NCBI RefSeq assembly: GCF_003073045.1
Contig: NC_037593.1
Coordinates: 18,652,725-18,716,724, forward strand
DNA: 64,000 nt
Reading direction: 5' to 3'
Source: Pomacea canaliculata
Lineage: Eukaryota; Mollusca; Gastropoda; Architaenioglossa; Ampullariidae
The position numbers and the translations under genes were made by a program. A model generated the notes under the pieces. It worked only from the letters and a program-made list of their open reading frames with translations. It was not told where the DNA came from and ran no database searches. Positions 16,501 through 28,300 of the stretch are shown here, piece by piece (position 1 is the stretch's first letter; each line of letters begins with the position of its first letter).

Positions 16501-17332
16501 AAAAGTTAGTGTTGTAGAACATGCTTCAAGACAGAATTTAATTACAGTTCCTCCCCAAGATCTCTAGCGCTATAATAAATATATATCGTTTTATTACATT
16601 CGCCTTCACTCCTTGAACCTTTGTGAGATTTCTATGGTCGTTGTATATGTGTGTGTGTGTGGATATGAGTGTGTGTGGGTGTGTGTGTGTGGGGGTGTGA
16701 GTGTGTGTCAGACAGGATGAGCTAATGCACACCTTAGGCAAGCGTTTTACGACCGTGTCTCTTGTTTTCAATAGACTGGGAGATAAAATGCCATGGACGA
16801 TGGAGGAGTTGATGTTTACCTACCCCATTTCTTTGCGATATTGAACACAGTCTCGGGTAATGAAGTCGTAAAACCCTTCTGGACGTCTGGGTGGGTTGAG
16901 GGACATGTTCATCAAAGAAGCTGCGCGCGTTAGCTCAGTACTGTCGCCCATCCATACTTTTGTACAGTTTAAACCGTTAGAAAGCACTGGCTGATACAAA
17001 TTAGGAAAGTTCTGAGAGTAAGAGAACTTTTCCACACGATTTGTGTCGCTGGACTGCCCTGCAAACTCTGATTCGGAATGGGACCGTCTTCTGGTCTCTG
17101 ATTTCTCAGACACGACCTTCACTTCTCTGACAATTTGTTCTTTTTGAAACACAGCGAGCAAAAATTTGGTATCTTGTAATGGACATAACTCTGTCCGAAG
17201 ACTCTGACATCTGCTGATGGCAGCCCTGTCTTCTCGCTGAAGGTCCTGTAGACCCATGAGACAGACCGTCCCGATAAACACTGCTAGGATGCTGAGGTAA
17301 AAGGAGATGACAAACTTCGCTCTTCGTCTCAT
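13505..17332 (-). CDS. Core-2-type beta-1,6-N-acetylglucosaminyltransferase, copy C (GT14), long stem
   Basis: Diverged third member of the array. Five exons: 17332-16824, 15722-15554, 14946-14699, 14595-14366, 13833-13505, about 494 residues. The first exon carries ATG, a cytosolic tail MRRRAK, a membrane anchor at about residues 7-27 and a stem of about 100 residues that copies A and B lack; the anchor and stem are not split by an intron. Luminal motifs match the family: NCTKVWMG, AVYRPHNLYC, CLPNVFEAP, NLTGQEFPLKTN, VPDETFF, IPGSYTG, ICHFGPLD, FVNKF. Most exons differ strongly from A and B (the last exon agrees at roughly half its residues), but the 169-base exon is about 96 percent identical at DNA level, which suggests gene conversion. 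The long stem may place the catalytic domain differently or allow release by cleavage; that is inference. Confidence 0.9.
15027..15053. repeat. Poly(T) tract in an intron of copy C
   Basis: An uninterrupted run of about 27 T, possibly the reversed poly(A) tail of an old retroposon; no element body is recognisable beside it. Confidence 0.85.
15757..16115 (+). mobile_element. Probable tRNA-derived SINE in intron 1 of copy C
   Basis: The left part (about 15763-15800) has a tRNA A-box-like stretch, TAGCCGAGGGGTTAAAGCG. The right part (16072-16110) reads GTAAAGCACTTTGTG then AAAAGCGCTCTATGATC, the paired tail typical of molluscan SINEs, followed by an ATC/AGC-rich end. The middle is AT-rich and diverged and no clear B box is seen, so the limits are approximate. 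Confidence 0.4.
16643..16709. repeat. (GT)n-rich microsatellite
   Basis: Imperfect GT repeats with GA and GG interruptions between the first two coding exons of copy C. Confidence 0.85.
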
Positions 17333-17819
17333 TGTGATGATCGATGTGAGCTGTGAGAGAAAAGGACGAGTTCAAATTAGCATCCATGTACAAAGTAAAT
17401 ATAATCAACAATAAGCATGGTGGGCGGCTGTGGACAAAACAATATTGTCACAAGATCATATTACAGGAAAGACTTCAACAGGGATTCTATTAATGTTTAT
17501 ACAATAGGACTAAACTAAATAATGTAAATTCGTTGAGTTTGGTGGGATGGGAGAGTCAGCCATAAGCTCCAGCAAATTCACCCTGTGTCAGCCATTTGTG
17601 TCTCTTCTGTAAACATTACTCCTAACAACCTTTCCCATAATGCTAGTCCTTTGTCACACCCTTTGCAATATCATGTTACTCTCACCTCTTGTTCCTGTTA
17701 TTTTTTTCCTCTTTGTGTTTTCTGTATTTGATTTTATTTTTCCTTTACTACGTTTGTTTATTCTTTTATAATTCCTGTTATTTGTGTGTTTTCCTGTCCC
17801 TCATATGCTGTCCATGTTT

Positions 17820-17880
17820 CGTTCTTGTTCTTAAGCGCTAAGAGCATGCTCCTTAGGAGTGTGGGTATGCGCTTTACAAA
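17820..17880 (+). mobile_element. SINE 3' tail fragment
   Basis: The sequence TTAAGCGCTAAGAGCATGC followed by GGGTATGCGCTTTACAAATT is the paired 3' tail seen in molluscan SINEs. It runs straight into the TTA microsatellite. No tRNA-like head is seen, so this is a truncated copy. Confidence 0.45.
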
Positions 17881-18031
<151 letters not shown>

Positions 18032-19695
18032 GCATGAGCCACTGAGCGTTACCGCCACACCACCAATGACAGTTCTAATGTTTATGCTATGAAACAATAA
18101 AGAAAATAGAAACACAAAAAAGCAAAGATTTGACTTGTCCGGGGTTGTGTCTCAGTATTTCTTCTCAAATGCAGGGCTAGGGCAGGCTGTGTAGATGGTG
18201 TCGGTTGGTGACAAGACTGGGTTTTTGTGGTTTCTGAGGGGCTGCTGAGGGGTTTAATCGCCTGTGGCACGGGAAACCAAATGCAAAATGCATCTCCCTA
18301 TCATGGACCAGATCATCGTCGCGAGCTCTGACAGTCAAAATAATCATTTTCATTCAAAAAGTTAGATAAAAGGGGTTTACGTGGAAACAGCCATTGCCGT
18401 TAATATAAAAAGGACATCAAGGTATGAGGAAGATATGAATACATAAAACATGAGAACAGAATAACAAACTAAAATTACGGGATTACAATTAAACTTTGAA
18501 AAGACAAAAATCATTTAGTTCAGTAATATTGTTTTAGTGAAATATTGGCTTAAAGGAGAAATCACACAAATGAGTAAACTGGTTATCCTAAGGTCGTTAA
18601 TATTAATTAATTTATTTATGGATATTACTGCCCTACCCCTTCTCCCCCGCTCAAGACATACAGATATTTTCAAAGACTATGCTTTTGAAATCATCGGGGA
18701 TAGTAAACATAATGGGACTAGAAGATGTGCTTCAGAGAAAACTGTGCGGATGGAGGTTTGAGAATGCCTCACATTCACCTGTATAAAAACACTAAAGTTA
18801 TCAGTGATTACAAACCTGAAAGCACCTAGTACTATTATTAAGATGGGCTAAAATTACTGTAGAAAATGTTTTATTATTTATAATGATTCAAAATTATTGT
18901 CTTTATGGATTAGATAACATTGTCATTTCAGATAAGACTGCTTACTTTAGAAACAAAATTAATTTTGCTAGAGGCCTGTGATACATAAAGTGCGGTCGGT
19001 TGTACACAATCATGCCCACGTGTGTGTGTTTGTTCATATGCACATCTACATATCCATATATTTATTTCAATTAGGGATTTTTCTCCTCTTAGAAATATTT
19101 AGAAAGCTTATTTTGAAATAGATTTTTTCGCAAAATTTCAGCTTTATTCTGATGACAAGAATATGACGAATATACCTCTGTTGTTTAACCTGTGTTTTCC
19201 AGATAAAAAGGTACAGCAGTTATTTTATTTAATTCAGTTTACTTCTTCAGTCAATGATGGACTCCATGCAACAGTGTGTAGTAATTACTGGCTGATATTG
19301 TAAGAAGATATGGCGATGTAAATATGTGCTTGAAGAGGTAACTTGACACTCGTTATTATTGCCTACAGCTAATAAAAATATGAAAGATAAATATTATTTA
19401 TTCTTGTGCATAACTGTCTCCTCGCAATCAACATTCCAAACACAGTGTGTATATGTGTATATAATTATATATGTATACCATTAAGATGTATAGAAGTAGT
19501 GAGGACTTAGTGTGCTGTAAAAATAAGAGAACGATTAATTTACATCTTTTTATGACTTGCTTCGACTGCAAACCTCTGGTCGTGGACACGTTGGTGATGG
19601 CGTTGTTTAGTTGGAAGGGTGGAGAGATGAGACCCTGGGTTCACCGAGGCGATATTTTATTTTTAAAGTTTGGAGATTACTTGGCTTGTTGATTG
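18032..19695. other. Gene-free stretch
   Basis: No coding region, RNA gene or clear element is visible. Open frames are short and lack family resemblance. Composition is AT-rich with small AT-alternating runs near 19440-19480. Confidence 0.55.
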
Positions 19696-19697
19696 AG

Positions 19698-19765
19698 CGG
19701 GTGGGCCGGTCAGAGACAGGAGGCGGGCCGGATCCGGCCCGCGGGCCGGCCTTTGCCCAGGTCTG
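19698..19765 (-). mobile_element. Terminal fragment of an hAT-like non-autonomous element
   Basis: The segment is very GC-rich and ends GGCCTTTGCCCAGGTCTG, the complement of a CAGACCTGGGCAAAGGCC terminus typical of hAT MITEs. It shares the inner stretch GGGCCGGTCAGAGACAGGAG with the complete MITE at 53.97 kb. The other end cannot be placed, so I treat it as a partial copy. Confidence 0.55.
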
Positions 19766-22700
19766 TTCTAGAGGGAACAAGCTTTTATAGAAAAACAGTC
19801 AGAGTAAAGGCGTTTCCCTGTGAACAATGAATCCACCCGAACGTCGCGGGAAGAAGGCGGCCACACAACCACTCCCACTGTGATCACAGAGTTTCATGTG
19901 ATCATTAATCTCAACAGTTTTTAACAAAGAGCACATCAAATATTTGTTCGTTATATATCACTGTGCTGCTACAACTGGCACTAATGTGTTTGGTCAATAA
20001 AATCTTCAAACATTTAACAGCTGCTGAAAGTTTATCTTGACAACTTGCAAGTAGAACGGAAAACAGTTCACATTCTAGTTCTTAAAAAGTTATTTAAAAA
20101 AAAAACTAGAAGAAAGCCCTTTCATATTTTTTACAATTGGCGGCATTTTCCAGTATTTTTATGACCTCGCAAAAGTACATTCCTGTTGTGTGACATCCTC
20201 TGTGTGGAGTCAACCTTGCAAGGCACTTAAAGTTTATGAAGGAACACGAATTAAGCAATGGCCTGAATTTGAACTGTTCGAATTGTATGTGTAAGATTTT
20301 TTTTTTTAATTGCTCTCTTGAGATGTGTTTCATGGTAGGTGCACTTTCGTGGCGTTATAAAGCTGATATGTTTTTTAATTAGATACTTATACCTGGGCTC
20401 GTGTTTGCGTTTGCCTCAGTTTAGGCTCACACTATGGAAATAAGACTGTTAAACGCAATATTGAGGACAATCTGTAAACTTCATCAAGCTGCAGAGGAGG
20501 GTGTGACAACAGGGACGAGCACAATGGTGGTCCACACGTTCCACTCTCGCAAGCACGCTCACAGCCACACCGACTCAACAGACAAACGCCCGATGGCGGC
20601 GATGTCCCCAATCGTCCCTCAGTGTACAGACTGACCGGCATGAGTGGGAACAGTACTAAACAGAAATTAACGACGAAGGAAAAGAAAAAATAAAGAAAAG
20701 AACAAAGCAGAACAAAGGGTCCCAGAGACCAAAGAGACCAACCTGAACAATCATGCAAAGAACTGTATGTACCGAAATTACATGTATTTGTATGTGCTTG
20801 GCCCGTTAAACACAGTATTAAATGTAGATTAAAATACTAACAAACTCAAGCGCACATTTATTACATTCCTGGCGAGTCAATAAAATTATTTGTGTGCAAA
20901 AAGAGTAGAAAAGCAAAATTATTCAGTTAATACCAAACAATATTACTAACAACAACGAAAGAAAGCACAAAGTAGGGACAGAGCAGTATAACGGTTTATG
21001 GAAGGCACTGACATGAAGGATGGCAGTATTCGTGCTGTTGTCATGGCAAAGTCTAATTCTATTCACCTTCCGCTTTGTTTACAATCAAAAGAAGATAAAC
21101 CTTCCGGTATTATCCTGCTTAAACTTTTATGAGCACAATGAAAATGTACTAGAATTTTTGAATGAATTGTAGTGACCGAGCACTCTTGTTTTGGTTTTGT
21201 TTTGTTTTTTATTTTTCACTCATGTGTCCTGGTGTCTCGAGCTACTAAATGCTCAGGTTGCACTTGAGGAATTTTCATCCTGGTATTCACAACAGTTTTA
21301 TGTACTAGATTTTGAAGGTGCGACTTATTACTTGTGAATACAGGTAATCTGTATTATTTACTGGCTGTAAGAAAGAAATGCTGAGTACCGAGAGAAAGAA
21401 GACAGACCCGACATGACGAGGGGACTCAAAACCGAAAAGTTCTGTTGCAAAAAGATTTGGTTGTCATAGATACCAGTAAGAATAATACCTTCACACAAAG
21501 ATTACATTTTCGGATAAATATGTTGTTAAATAATAAGAAAACCGAGCTATTTTAAATAAAATGCATGGAAAACATTTTATACTTCCTTCTTTGTTACTGA
21601 ACTGTAATGGCGACGACGATTTTCTTTCAACTACCAATCTTGATAGGACTTTCCTAAAAATAGACACATTATTTGAAAACGTGTTTTTATAAGAAAACCC
21701 TTTCTTTACACAGGATAGCCTTAAAAATAAAACTTTTAGGATTTTTCAGGTCATAGTTACTTCAAACTAGTCGAGTTTTGTTAATATTAGTAAATCAAAG
21801 TTTAGCTTTGTAGGACAACACATTTCACGAACAATGTCAGTCACTTATCAGTAAACGAGAAAACAATAAGCTCTCATGAGCTGCTAATAAATGCAAATTT
21901 CTGAAACTCCCTTACTTTGTTTTGAAACTTCCAGCCTCGGCGAAACTCGGAGAAGTGTCCTCAAACGTAGTTGAGCAACGGCGCCGTGGGTAGGGTGCAC
22001 CGCTTGTCCTGTACGATTCGTATCGTCCATCGATATCAGTGTCTTCATGCTCTCAGCAAAGGGTCAATAGAAAATATTCCTTGGTGTTCCAGAAACTGCT
22101 CTTGCAAATCTCAATATTGCATCAGTCGTAAATGCAAAATCTGTGAATTATCTGCATACACGTTGTCATATTGCTGTTGATGAACACTGAGTCTGAGTAA
22201 TAACTGGATGGATCACCGGCCAGAGCAAAAGCTATTCTGGGGGTTGTATCTGAATAGTGTTTCTTCTTGAAAAACTCTGACAGGCAGCCTGGTGAGCAGG
22301 TGTAACACCCAGACAAAGGTGTACCCTAGGCAAGAATCGTTTGGTCCTGACTGTATCGATGGCATGCAAGCGTTGTACCGCCTCGCTGCCGGACCGCCAT
22401 TGGCGTCGTGATGCGCGACTTTATGTCGGACTGATATCCATGATCGGCGACTAAGCCAAGACAATCATCTCCGGAGCTCTCGCAGTGCATCGAAATTGGG
22501 ATGAGAGGTCTTAAATTTGATTTCAAGGACTCGTAACGGAACACTCGTGTCACTTACACGATGGGGGGCGGGGCTACGGAAATGAGTGTGATGACGATTG
22601 GTTGCGCACGTGCTGTGATCTTTCCGTTGGAATGGTGGTGTCTGAGTACTTCAAGTTTGGAGATAATGCACGGTCGTCTGAGCTTGTCGAAGATGAATTG

Positions 22701-25383
22701 GTTGTAGTGAATTGTAATTGCAAATTTATTGGGTGTTGTGGCTATAAAGCGCAAGTCCTTTCCCCAGAGCAAAATGGGGATCTCAAGGAAAACATCTTAT
22801 TTTTGTAGTAAAATGTAGTATTATCCGAACCCCAGCGACACCATTTCATGTTCCTTTACTACAGGGCATTTTTGCTACCACTTTAAAACTATGGCTTTAG
22901 TGGTAAAATTTTCTGCGGGGCTTAGTCTACACTTTATAACCTCGGAAACGACACATTCTTTGGGTTTCCCACACTGCCCCAGGACAGTGACTTGCTTTCG
23001 CTTCACAAGTACAGCCCCCAAAGGATTTATTTTAGATGAAAGTTGCACCAAAACATTTATTGTTGCTATTATCAAACATTTTGATGTAATTGTCGAGTTT
23101 CTTCGCAACTGATTATCATGACTCGACTGGACTGAATGGACTTACTGGATTGGACTGGTCTGACTAAACTGGATTGATTTAAGTGTTTACCAGTCCTATT
23201 GAGATTATTCACACTGAGAGTATCATTGTAAAGGATTTTCTTTTCCATATACTACTACAAAACAACTGTGAATAACCGAGCCTCAGTGGGTCTACAGGCC
23301 ACAAGACTAAACTCGAGTCCCGCTCACATCTTTCATCCAGGTAAGCTTTTCATATTTGCCGACAGCTTTCTTTCTTGGACAGTTTTACTGTACGAACTTT
23401 CTAATTATAACTGCATAACTCTGACTGTATAGGTCTGTCACTGTATAACTTTATAACTATGTAATTGTTGAACTCTATGTGACTATATTATTATTATTGA
23501 ACTCTATGTGACTAAATAACTATATAATTTTTAAAGGACAATCGAATGAACCCATTTGTTGGGTAAGATTTTGTAACTGAGATAACACTGTTAATAACAA
23601 ATCACAAAAGCACAGCTCTAATCGCTGAACTAACAGTCCTGCTACAATGTACAGTTTACTTTGTTGTCGAATTATGACAAGATGTCGATTAGACACGCAC
23701 GCTGCCAACAGGGATGTCAACAGAGTACAGGGGAGGGGGAGATAAAAATGACTAACCCGAACCTTAAAGTGACTCTTTCCCAAGGTGTTAAGGATTTTAA
23801 ATGTTGTTATGGAGGCATAGTAATGTATTTGGTTGGACACGGGTTTGATTGGATAAACGACACTTCTCCTCCAGTGCCCGAGAGCAAAGTCAACTAACAT
23901 TGCAATACATGAGGACATTAAACTCTCTCAATCTCGCCTGACAAAGTGACTGACCCCCGAACGTGGGGGAGGCTTGGTATTGCTAGGGGAGTTGATGACA
24001 ACTATTTTTCTTTCTGTCCTGACGTTTGTTGACTCTTTGTAAGAACCTCTGTTAGCAGTCACTGCTTCTTACATGCGCCAAGTGTATCCCCGAGGCTTGA
24101 AAAAAATGGAGCTAGATCTTTGATAGGCTGAGTACATTTAACCGAGATAAATATATCAAATCATTTTTTTATGTTCAAGTCAATGCAGGATTCTTTTTAG
24201 AAATTGCTTCCAGTTATGTTTGGCGAGCACAAAACATTGGTTAGAGAAAAGTTCAGCTTAGCCCGACTTGGGAGACACGTTGTGAAACCAGATAGTCTTG
24301 TCCTCCACACACTCTCCCTCTCCACATTATTCTCGTCCTCCTGTTTCATACAAAGATTTTTTTTTTTTTTTTTTTTGAAGATTTCAAATATGTGTGCATG
24401 TGTCATTGCGATATTTTTCAGATGCATGAGAGTACACGTGATGTGTGTGTGTGTGGATGGGTAGGTCAGTGGGTCTCTGGGGCAAGACGTTAAAGTTTGG
24501 TGTTTTTTAAAGTTCTGACTGTAAAATCTTAAACGAAGGCGTGCACTCGGCTATTGTAATATTGAGACACCCTGGTGCTACTGTCAGTCACTTTAGTCAG
24601 ATGCATTTCTGTAAATAACGTCATTGAGCTCTGCACACAAAAAAAAAATCCAAAAATGGAAGTGAATGACACCAATGAGTTCTCGTGATACACTCGAGCA
24701 GAGGTCAAAGGCCAGACATCAGAAATGTACTTGGCTACGTTTCCCTTCTAAATGTTAACAATTAATGAGAGAGCTGGACCATAATTTAATTACGGTTAGG
24801 GACACTTGTGACACAGAGGTGTGACTACTACACTACAATAAACTGTATTCTTGGTGTAGCCAGAGACTTCGTGCGGTTTCTTGTTACACCTGACCTGGTG
24901 TGGGGACTGGCAGCAATGACTTCATTATAAATGTTCTTGCCGGCTTATTTTGTGTGGTAGAAGTCAAAATAATTTGACTTCTGCTGTAGAATTCATCAGC
25001 AAGCATTCTGTGAGTTCTTTGTGTAGAAATATAATAATTTTACTCAGCAACTCCATCCCAGATTTATTTATAGCCACGCCAACGAGTCTTGATCAGTAAA
25101 CATTGATTTTATTAACTCAGACATGTTTTCCGTATAAATAATATAAGAATACAATATTATCAGCAGCACATTTAATTTTGTTCACATTTTCTTTATGGCG
25201 GTTGGTGTGCACTTTAAAACAAAGAATGAATGTATCGCTAAAAGCAAGACCAGATGCTAGTACCGATGCAGAAAAATCAAAATATGAAATATTTTAACAT
25301 ATTTGTGGCTATTTCGACATTATTTCAACATTTTGGAGAATCATGCATAAACAATGTGGGTTGGGGACATGCTGAGGAGCTCT
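19766..25383. other. Gene-free stretch downstream of the metalloprotease
   Basis: About 5.6 kb without a supportable gene. It holds a T tract at about 24358-24376, a short perfect hairpin at 24959-24982, a degenerate TGGACT-type repeat near 23120-23180 and a possible old SINE near 22230-22400. A minus-strand AATAAA at 25063-25068 could serve the metalloprotease, about 316 bases after its stop. Confidence 0.5.
24959..24982. repeat. Perfect short inverted repeat
   Basis: Two 10-base arms, AGAAGTCAAA and TTTGACTTCT, flank a 4-base loop. It could fold into a hairpin in RNA of either strand, in the likely 3' flank of the metalloprotease gene. Function unknown. Confidence 0.7.
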
Positions 25384-28300
25384 CTAGGCACGAGGGAGAA
25401 ACAAACAAACGAAAGAGAAGTTGTGCTGGCACTGACATTCCAGCTCCTCACAAGGCGTCGTTGTCGGCTGAGTGATGATAGGGGTGGACGTCACGACAGC
25501 AGCAGTTATCGTCGTTTTCATCTCTGACATCGGTGTGGTGAAGGTGCCTTTTCTCGCCGTTGTGTCATCCAGCACTGGGGGCAAGGTTTCATCGCTGTCG
25601 GTGGACATACGCGGTGTCGTTGACGACAGGAAAGGACCAACTGTTTGGACCGGAAGTGTGATGCCTCGGCGCTCTGCGCATGTGCGACAACAGCTCGCCT
25701 CTCGCACTTTCTTTACGGAGCAGTCCGCGGTTTTGCAGCCGTAGACTTTGTCATCACCTTGCGGACACCCTTCTGTAGATATTTCTCAGAACTATCCTTA
25801 CTGAGCCATCAACAAATTATTTATACACAGTTCCAAATTCGTTTTCTCAAACTGATGTCATAATACCCCTTCTTGAAATTTTGTACTTTTATACATCTTG
25901 TACATTTTAAAGAACATTATTCTGATCACAATCTTATTTTTTCTTTATTTTATTTATTTGCTAACATGTTATTTTGATTAGAATTCTATGTCCATCTGTA
26001 CTAACCATATTAAATTTTAAGTTAAGACGACAAATGTGTCTGTTATCATTTGGATGATATCTGTAACAGTTTTACAAAACATATTTATTCTAATCATTCC
26101 TACGAGGATTTATCCAGAAAATGTTCGTAAGCAGACTTCAAAAATCTGAACTGCGGTGCTGTGTGACTCAAACAAAGTCAATCTTTTCTTTCTCCCTCCG
26201 CAATGTGTGTAGGAGGCGGTATGTTCATGTGTGCCTGTGTGTGTTTGTGTGATAAGAGACAGGTAAGAGATTTCAGTGAGTGTGTAAAGAAGTGAATTGT
26301 ATAGATAGGTAAGACAGTTTCAAACAAGAGAGATCGTGTAGACACGTGACAGTGTGCAAAGTGTTAACACTTTATAAGCTCCTACCGATGGTCTGAGGCG
26401 CCGCTTGATTGTAAACACAAAGCCCCAGCTCGCACCACTGCAAGACAACAGAAAATAAACCCCAGGAAGTATCATTGTAAACAAGTAGGTGCAAATAGCA
26501 TCATCATATTTATGTCTCCGACAACTGGTTTTAACAGAACACACAGTCTTGCATCATCATGAGCGTTCATACCTCCAATTACTTCATTCACTTACATTGT
26601 AGATCCTTCTATCCGCGTGTCAAGTGGATGTAAAAATTTAATGTTATTTTAGTTTGTAAAAGATCCCCAAGGGTTAACATAATTAATTTGAAAGGAAAAA
26701 AATTTGTCTTCTGTTATTTTCTGCTCTGAGAAGTATATAATTTCGGTGAATTGTTAACTGTTAAAAGTATTTTATTCTATAATCGCCTGATTAGTAGAGA
26801 GTGTATTTAGAAGGACACACAGACTATCACGCAATAGTGTAGTTGTCTGTGACCAAATATTTTGGCTGGAGCAGCCAAGTGGAACTGCATCCAGGGGAGA
26901 CAGACAAGAACAAAGTTATCACGATGACTGTTAGCTCTAGCACCGACCTTCTTATTGTCACATGACGTGTATTCCTGAGGAACAACAGACGCACAGAAAC
27001 CTGGTTCCTTGGGCAGGTAACAGTACATGCGGCGGCACATCAAATCCACACCTAGTCTCACCTGCACGCTCTGTCACAGGTACAAAGGTAAGAAGAGACT
27101 AATGTCATCCTTTACAGGCATGTAACACTTAGAAATAATTTCGTTGCCTCTTCTTTTCAACTGATTAGTGACTAACAGCTTTCCTTTAATCAAAGGAAAC
27201 TACAGAAACACTTTACATTACATCGTGGAACTCTTAAAGTAAAGAAAACAAACGTTTTCTCAATTTTAATTTTCAAAGCCTGCTTCATAAAATGGAAAAA
27301 AAATCATTTTTTAAATATTGCAAGCATAATGATAGGTCAGTAAATAGGTGGAGGTGGTCATTGTACATTAACAACAGAGTATGAAGACAGCACGTGACAC
27401 AGTTATGCTTACGCGACAGAAATAAGAGCCTGGACCCATGGCAAGCTCACACTGCGCGTCTGCGTCCAGGTACAGACCGCCGAACTCACTGGTAGACAGG
27501 GACTTGGGTGGCGGGCGGCGAGCGCACTGAATGCTGCAGGAGGACATGAGCAACGTCACTGATAGAAAAAGTAGTTACGTCAGCTTTTACACTAGACACT
27601 TAACGTCACTGACACCAAAGGTATTGACGTCATGCTTTTAACACTAGACACGTGGCGTCATTGACACAAAAAGTATTGACGTCAGTTTTTATACTAGACA
27701 CGTGACGTCATTGACACAAAAGAGAGCTTAGACTCTGTATCACGTGACCATCGGGTAGAGATGGACTAAGACTAGCTGCTTGTCTCATACAACAAAGAGA
27801 TTTACGTGTCCAGGTAAGCTCCAAAGGCGTCCACAGAGCAGGGCGAGAACTTCCAGGGGTTGGAGGCCTTCGCTGCCTCGCGGGGGAAGGTGGCGATGGT
27901 GGACATGACGTGGTTGTCGTCGTCTGTACACTGCGGTTTGTAGGCGCCGTCGTGGTCAGCGTCCATGCTGCAACAGACACTTGCTTCAAACACAGCTGTG
28001 AGAGGACAAGGAGACTAGAGATGGACAGACACACTAAGCGAAGAACGAAGCAAAAGGAGGAAAACAGACAGAAAATTAAAGTAAAAACAAAGACAGAGAA
28101 CAAATTGGTCTGTGTGTGTGTGTATATATATATATGAGTGTGTGTGGGAACAACTATACGTTTATGTATGTGTGTCTATGTGTAAAAATGTTTGCTTGTG
28201 TATTTCTATGTGTATGAGCAGGTATATGCACGATGCATGCGTGTGTGTTCGTGTGGACATATGTTTTGCATCATCCAGAAACACTTCATGCAGAGCAGCT

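Noticed and set aside
22230-22400. Possible old SINE on the minus strand near GGCGGTCCGGCAGCGAGG
   Set aside because: There is a hint of a SINE-like head but no convincing B box or tail, so it is not listed as a feature.
27708-28103. 131-codon minus-strand frame overlapping the zinc-site exon
   Set aside because: It is a shadow frame; the true exon (27967-27806) is in another frame and carries the DADHD and Met-turn residues.
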